DNA of 64,000 bases from Papilionanthe hookeriana x Papilionanthe teres (taxonomy: Eukaryota; Streptophyta; Magnoliopsida; Asparagales; Orchidaceae), in the NCBI GenBank assembly GCA_022702705.1, contig CM040423.1, positions 43,597,575 through 43,661,574 of the forward strand, in the 5' to 3' direction. The translations under genes and the position numbers were made by a program. Positions 59,300 through 64,000 of the stretch are shown here, piece after piece; within the stretch, counting starts at the first letter, position 1; each line of letters begins with the position of its first letter. The notes beneath the pieces were generated by a model. The model was not told the origin of the DNA and ran no database searches. It worked only from the letters and a program-made list of their open reading frames with translations.

Positions 59300-60770
59300 C
59301 AACACCCTAATCCGGCCTTTGAGGCCTACAAATGTCATCAAAACTCGCCACTATGATCCATGTGACCAACAAACACCTTACGTGGTCTCCTGCTCCTACA
59401 GATCTTGACTTCGGACCCCGCTGTTTGCGGATGTCACTACTACTCGACACTATGATGTATGTGATCAACTACATCCTATATGGTCCTCAGCTCGTGCAGC
59501 GCTCGACTCTGGTCTTCGTGGCCAATGAACATTATTACTACTGACCACTACAGGCTATGCAACCATCAACGACCTATGTGGTCCCCATCTCCTACAACCT
59601 TCGACTCCGGACCCAATGGATTATGGACGTCACCACAACTCACAGCTACGACCTACATTGTCCTCAACTCGTGCAACTCCCAACTTCGACCTCGCAACCC
59701 ACAAAATTCATTACTACTCCCACTACAGCCTATGTGAGGTTTACGACTTGTGCAGCTCTCGAATCTGACACCCGCGATCAACAAACGTCACTACCACTCG
59801 CCACTAACGGCCTATGTGGTCCCCATATTTTATAGTGCTCCTGAGTCAGGACCCCACAGTCTACGAATGCCACTATTACTCACTACTTTGACCTATAGAA
59901 TCAACTGCAACATATGTGGTCCTTAGGTTATGTAGCTCCCGACTCCAACCCCCGCAGTCTATAGACATCATTACTACTCGCCACTACGACCGATGTGAAC
60001 AACTATAGCATATGTGGTCCTATGCTCATGCAGTTCCTGACTCTGGCCCCCACAGACTACGGACGTCTTCACTACTCGCCACTAGGATCTATGTGACCAA
60101 CTAGGACCTACATGGTCCACAACTCGTGCAAATACGGACTCTCGCCTCTGCGGGTTACATACGTCACTGCTACTCACTACTATGACTTACGTGATCAACT
60201 ATAAAGTACATGGTCCTCAGCTCGTGTAGCTCTCGACTCTAGCCCCTACGGCCTACGAACATCATTATTACTCACCACTATGTTCTATAAACCAACAATG
60301 ACCTAACTCCTAGAATTTGGACCTCGCGGTCTATGGATATCACTACTACTCACAACTATAACATATGTAGTAAACTATGACCTTTATGGTCCTTCGCTCC
60401 TGAAACTCCCAACTCCAACCCCCGTGATCTACAAATGTCGTTAGTAATCACCTCTATGACCTACGTGGTCTTGAGCGTGCAACTTCCGAATCCACTCCCA
60501 TGGTCTACATATGTCATTACTACTCACCACTACTGTCAATGTAGTCAACTGCGACCTATGTTGTCCCTAGCTTCTGCAACTCCAAACTTTGAACCTCCCG
60601 ATCTACAAATGTCATTACTACTCATCACTATGGCCTACATGATCAACTACGACCTATATGGTTCTCGGCTCGCGTAACTCCTGACTCCGACCACGCGTCT
60701 TACGAACATCATTGCTACTCTCCTCTAGGACCTATGTGACCAACTACGATCTACGTGGTCCACAAATCAG
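59300..60770. repeat. Diverged ~98-bp tandem array, about 15 units
   Basis: Each unit holds TACTACTCGCCACTATGACC, then ATGTG(A)(T/C)CAACTACGACCTA, then GTGGTCCTCAGCTCGTGCAG, then CTCCCGACTCCGACCCC, then CTACGGATGTCATTA. The ACTCGCCACTA anchor recurs near 59344, 59442, 59543, 59636, 59720, 59800, 59878, 59974, 60075, 60174, 60270, 60348, 60446, 60523, 60623 and 60716. Spacing is about 77-101 bases, so some units carry deletions. Units are perhaps 75-85% alike. Open frames within it have no family match. Confidence 0.88.
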
Positions 60771-61849
60771 AGGGTCTGTAGTTGATGAGCAATGGTGTAT
60801 TAGCGGGAGACTGAGGGCCCATAGGCCATCCAACCCAAGGACTAAGGACAATGGAGCAATGCAGATGCATCGACCTACCTCTTGTCACAGCTAAACTCGA
60901 GGAAATAACTAAACATCGTCAAACATCTCACCAATGCCCTTAATATTTCTCACCAGAGACCGAGAACTGACCATAACATAATCACACGGAGCATCCCGAA
61001 TTATCACATTAACAGGGAGTGATCTACATGTCAGATTATGATGGTCCACTTTCAGCTCAATAGCCCCGCCTTGCTCTACCAATAGTTCCTTGCCCATGGA
61101 TTAATAATTGACAACTAAACTATGATAACCTACTGACAAAACCAAGCAACCAAGTCAAATCTTGCCGACTCTAAGGACATCAAATGTCGGCCGACCACTC
61201 CAAATCAACACAGTCAAACAAACTAGTCTTACCGAGTAAAGACCAACTGTTTTAAGTTGACCATATCATAGAATAGCCAAGCCGAAAATTAATACGTGTA
61301 AAATACCTAAAAGGACATGAAACACTCCATTAACGCAAAGATAGACATGTAATTTCACATATTGTACCTCACTTTTAATAAGAAGATAATTTCATAAGGA
61401 AAACAACTAATTAAGAATCCAAATTACTTTTCATTTATGACCTTTGTCCATCTCTCTCTATTTACTCTCTTAAGTTTTATTATTTGAATATGATTCAAAG
61501 ACAAATTCAAATTCAAATGACATAATATTATCTACTTAAAAAATATAAAGCACTTCAATAAAACTGAATATTATGAAGCAAATTTATTATGTTGAGAAAT
61601 ACATAAGACAAGACTATAGAGTTTCTCTGTCATCCGAGCAAAGAGCATGATTCAGTGTTGTTTATACTCCAAAATTTGTCATGTATCTATAATACCTCTT
61701 ATTGAATATAATAAATTTCAAAATATATTTCATCAATTTAAGCACATGAAATGGCGGGCTTAAAACAATTCTAAAAGTTATAAAGAAAACATGAATGGTT
61801 TTGTATGAAAAAAAATTGCAGTCAAAGATGATTCAATAAAATTTTTGCC
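60771..61849. other. Sequence between the two right-end arrays
   Basis: GC-richer to about 61300, then AT-rich. A 62-codon minus-strand frame (61097-60909) reads MGKELLVEQGGAIELKVDHH and continues with RSLPVNVIIRDAPCDYVMVS; it has a fairly protein-like composition but I recognise no family and see no flanking exons. Confidence 0.4.
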
Positions 61850-64000
61850 GCACACACATACACAAAAAATTATTCCATACGGAGAACGTGCGCAGAGCTG
61901 TGTACGTTGTTCCCGCAATAACTAGCGAATAACATCCGCGGTTATGAATTTCGGGATTATTAGGAGGTTATTGCGGCATTAATTAAAAAAAAATCTCTTA
62001 GTAACCTCATAATAACGCCCCAATAACCTCTGCGGTTTCACTTTTATATTTTTTTATCTATTATTCGGGGTTTTGTGAGGTTCTTGAAACATTAACTCAA
62101 ATAACACTAAAATAACTTCCTAGTAACCTTTCAATAACCTCCATTATTTTATTTCAATGTTATTCACAGGGTTATTATGAGTTATTAAGAGGTTATTTAG
62201 GACAACCCACCCACGCACGAAAAATTATTCCATACGGAGAACGTACGCAGCGTTTGCACGTTGTTCCCGCAATAACTAGGGAATAACATCCGCGGTTATG
62301 AATTTTGGGATTATTAGGAGGTTATTGAGATGTTATTGCTGCATTAATTAAAAAAAATCTCTTAGTAACCTCATAATAACGCCCCAATAACCTCCGATCT
62401 TTCAATAATCTCAATGGTTTTATTTCAATATTATTCACAGTGTTATTATGAGTTATAAGGAGGTTATTTGGGACAACCCACCCACGCACGAAAAATTATT
62501 TCATACGGAGAACGTACGCAGCGCTGTGTACGTTGTTCCCGCAATAACTAGCGAATAACATCCGCGGTTATGAATTTTGAGATTATTAGGAGGTTATTGG
62601 GAGGTTATTGCGACATTAATTAAAAAAAAAATCTTAGTAACCTCATAATAATGCCCAAATAACCTCCGCGGTTTCACTTTTATATTTTTTTATCTGTTAT
62701 TCGGGGTTTTGTGAGGTTATTGAAACATTAACTCAAATAACACTGAAATAACTTTCTAATAATCTTTCAATAACCTCCATGATTTTATTTCAATGTTATT
62801 CACAGGGTTATTATGAGTTATTAGGAGGTTATTTGGGACAACCCACCCACACACGAAAAATTATTCCATCCAAATAACGTACGCAGCGCTATGTACGTTG
62901 TTCCCACAATAACAAGCGAATAACATCCGTGGTTATGAATTTCGGGGTTATTAGGAGGTTATTGGGAGGTTATTGCGGCATTAATTAAAAAAGATCTCTT
63001 AGTAACCTCATAATAACGCCCCAATAACCTCCGATCTTTCAATAACCTCAATGGTTTTATTTCAATGTTATTCACAGGGTTATTATGAGTTGTTAGGAGG
63101 TTATTTGGGACAACCCACCCATGCATGAAAAATTATTCCATACGGAGAACGTACGCAGCGCTGTGTACGTTGTTCCTGTAATAACTAGTGAATAACATCC
63201 GCAGTTATGAATTTTAGGATTATTAGGAGGTTATTGGGAGGTTATTGCGGCATTAATTAAAAAAAAAATCTCTCAGTAACCTCATAATAACGCCCCAATA
63301 ACCTCTGCGGTTTCACTTGTATATGTTTTTATCTGTTATTCGGGATATTGTGAGGTTATTGAAACATTAACTCAAATAACACTGAAATAACTTCCTAATA
63401 ATCTTTCAATAACCTCAATGGTTTTATTTCAATGTTATTCAAAGGGTTATAATGAGTTATTAAGAGGTTATTTGGGACAACCACCCACGCACGAAAAATT
63501 TTTCCATACGGAGAACATACGTAGCGCTGTGTACGTTGTTTCTGCAATAACTAGCGAATAACATCCGCGATTATGAATTTTGGGATTATTAGGAGGTTAT
63601 TGGGAGGTTATTGCGACATTAATTAAAAAAATTCTCTTAGTAACCTCATAATAACGCCCCAATAACCTCCGCGGTTTCACTTTTATATTTTTTTATCTGT
63701 TATTCGAGGTTTTGTGAGGTTATTGAAACATTAACTCAAATAACACTGAAATAACTTTCTAATAATCTTTCAATAACCTCCATGTTTTATTTCAATGTTA
63801 TTCACAGGGTTATTATGAGTTATTAGGAGGTTATTTGGGACAACCCATCAACGCACGAAAAAGTTATTCCATACGGAGAACGTACACAGTGCTGTGTACG
63901 TTGTTCCCGCAAAAACTAGCGAATAACATCCGTGGTTATGAATTTCAGGATTATTAGGAGGTTATTGGGAGGTTATTGAGACATTAATTAAAAAAAATCT
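61850..64000. repeat. Higher-order tandem array of ~365- and ~271-bp units
   Basis: The anchor CCATACGGAGAACGTACGCA lies at 61875, 62230, 62501, 62866, 63138, 63504 and 63869. Successive spacings are 355, 271, 365, 272, 366 and 365. The short type lacks about 94 bases (the GCGGTTTCACTTTTATATTT to AACTTCCTAATAA part). Every unit has a near-palindrome (AACGTAC..GTACGTT) and many GAGGTTATT or AATAACCTC words in both orientations. The array runs off the window. Confidence 0.95.

Noticed and set aside
59178..60894. Series of 60-92 codon frames with Tyr/Pro/Thr-rich repeats
   Set aside because: They follow the ~98-bp tandem array; the period is not a multiple of three and frames shift from unit to unit, so no conserved repeat protein is encoded.

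Overview
This window is nuclear DNA from a flowering plant. It is AT-rich and intron-rich. The only clearly recognisable host genes are a 15-exon gene for the alpha (biotin-carrying) subunit of 3-methylcrotonyl-CoA carboxylase (MCCA), the 3' part of a CENP-X/MHF2 histone-fold gene, and one small unrecognised acidic ORF. Most of the rest is retrotransposon debris and tandem repeats. The species cannot be named from sequence alone. The GC-rich first MCCA exon and the TE-filled introns would suit a non-grass monocot or another TE-rich angiosperm, but this is weak inference.

Layout, left to right. 1-5152 has no gene I can support. 5153-5308 is a perfect 78-bp tandem duplication. 5388-10689 is a nearly whole but decayed Ty1/copia element with TG..CA LTRs, an initiator-Met PBS and a perfect CTTTT target-site duplication. 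12434-14584 holds three exons of CENP-X/MHF2; its N-terminal exon was not found. 17978-41293 is MCCA, plus strand, 15 exons joining in frame to 743 codons. Its largest introns carry a 177-bp, 8-copy tandem array and a copia gag relic (intron 1, 8.9 kb), an antisense RTE-type LINE (intron 4), and a second antisense LINE tail plus a gypsy leader/gag relic (intron 8, 5.4 kb).

Downstream of MCCA, a Ty3/gypsy-derived element carrying only gag and protease (42696 to about 46350) sits inside one copy of a degenerate ~160-bp tandem repeat. A copia RNase H/3'-LTR relic lies at 47.9-48.6 kb. The acidic ORF (52110-52436, minus) lies beside a 500-N assembly gap (52707-53206). A minus-strand copia-type element with gag, zinc knuckle and protease but no integrase or reverse transcriptase spans 55041-57960, and its LTRs contain a 22-bp minisatellite. 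The right end consists of two more arrays: a diverged ~98-bp repeat (about 59300-60770), and a higher-order array of alternating ~365/~271-bp units with a strong near-palindrome (about 61850 to past the window end).

Function. MCCA is the one intact metabolic gene: a mitochondrial enzyme of leucine catabolism. CENP-X/MHF2 is a chromatin and DNA-repair factor. The two are neighbours on the same strand about 3.4 kb apart, with no evident functional link. I did not find a convincing new biological system. The most unusual material is the set of four unrelated tandem arrays and the two independent GAG-only (pol-less) LTR elements of different superfamilies.
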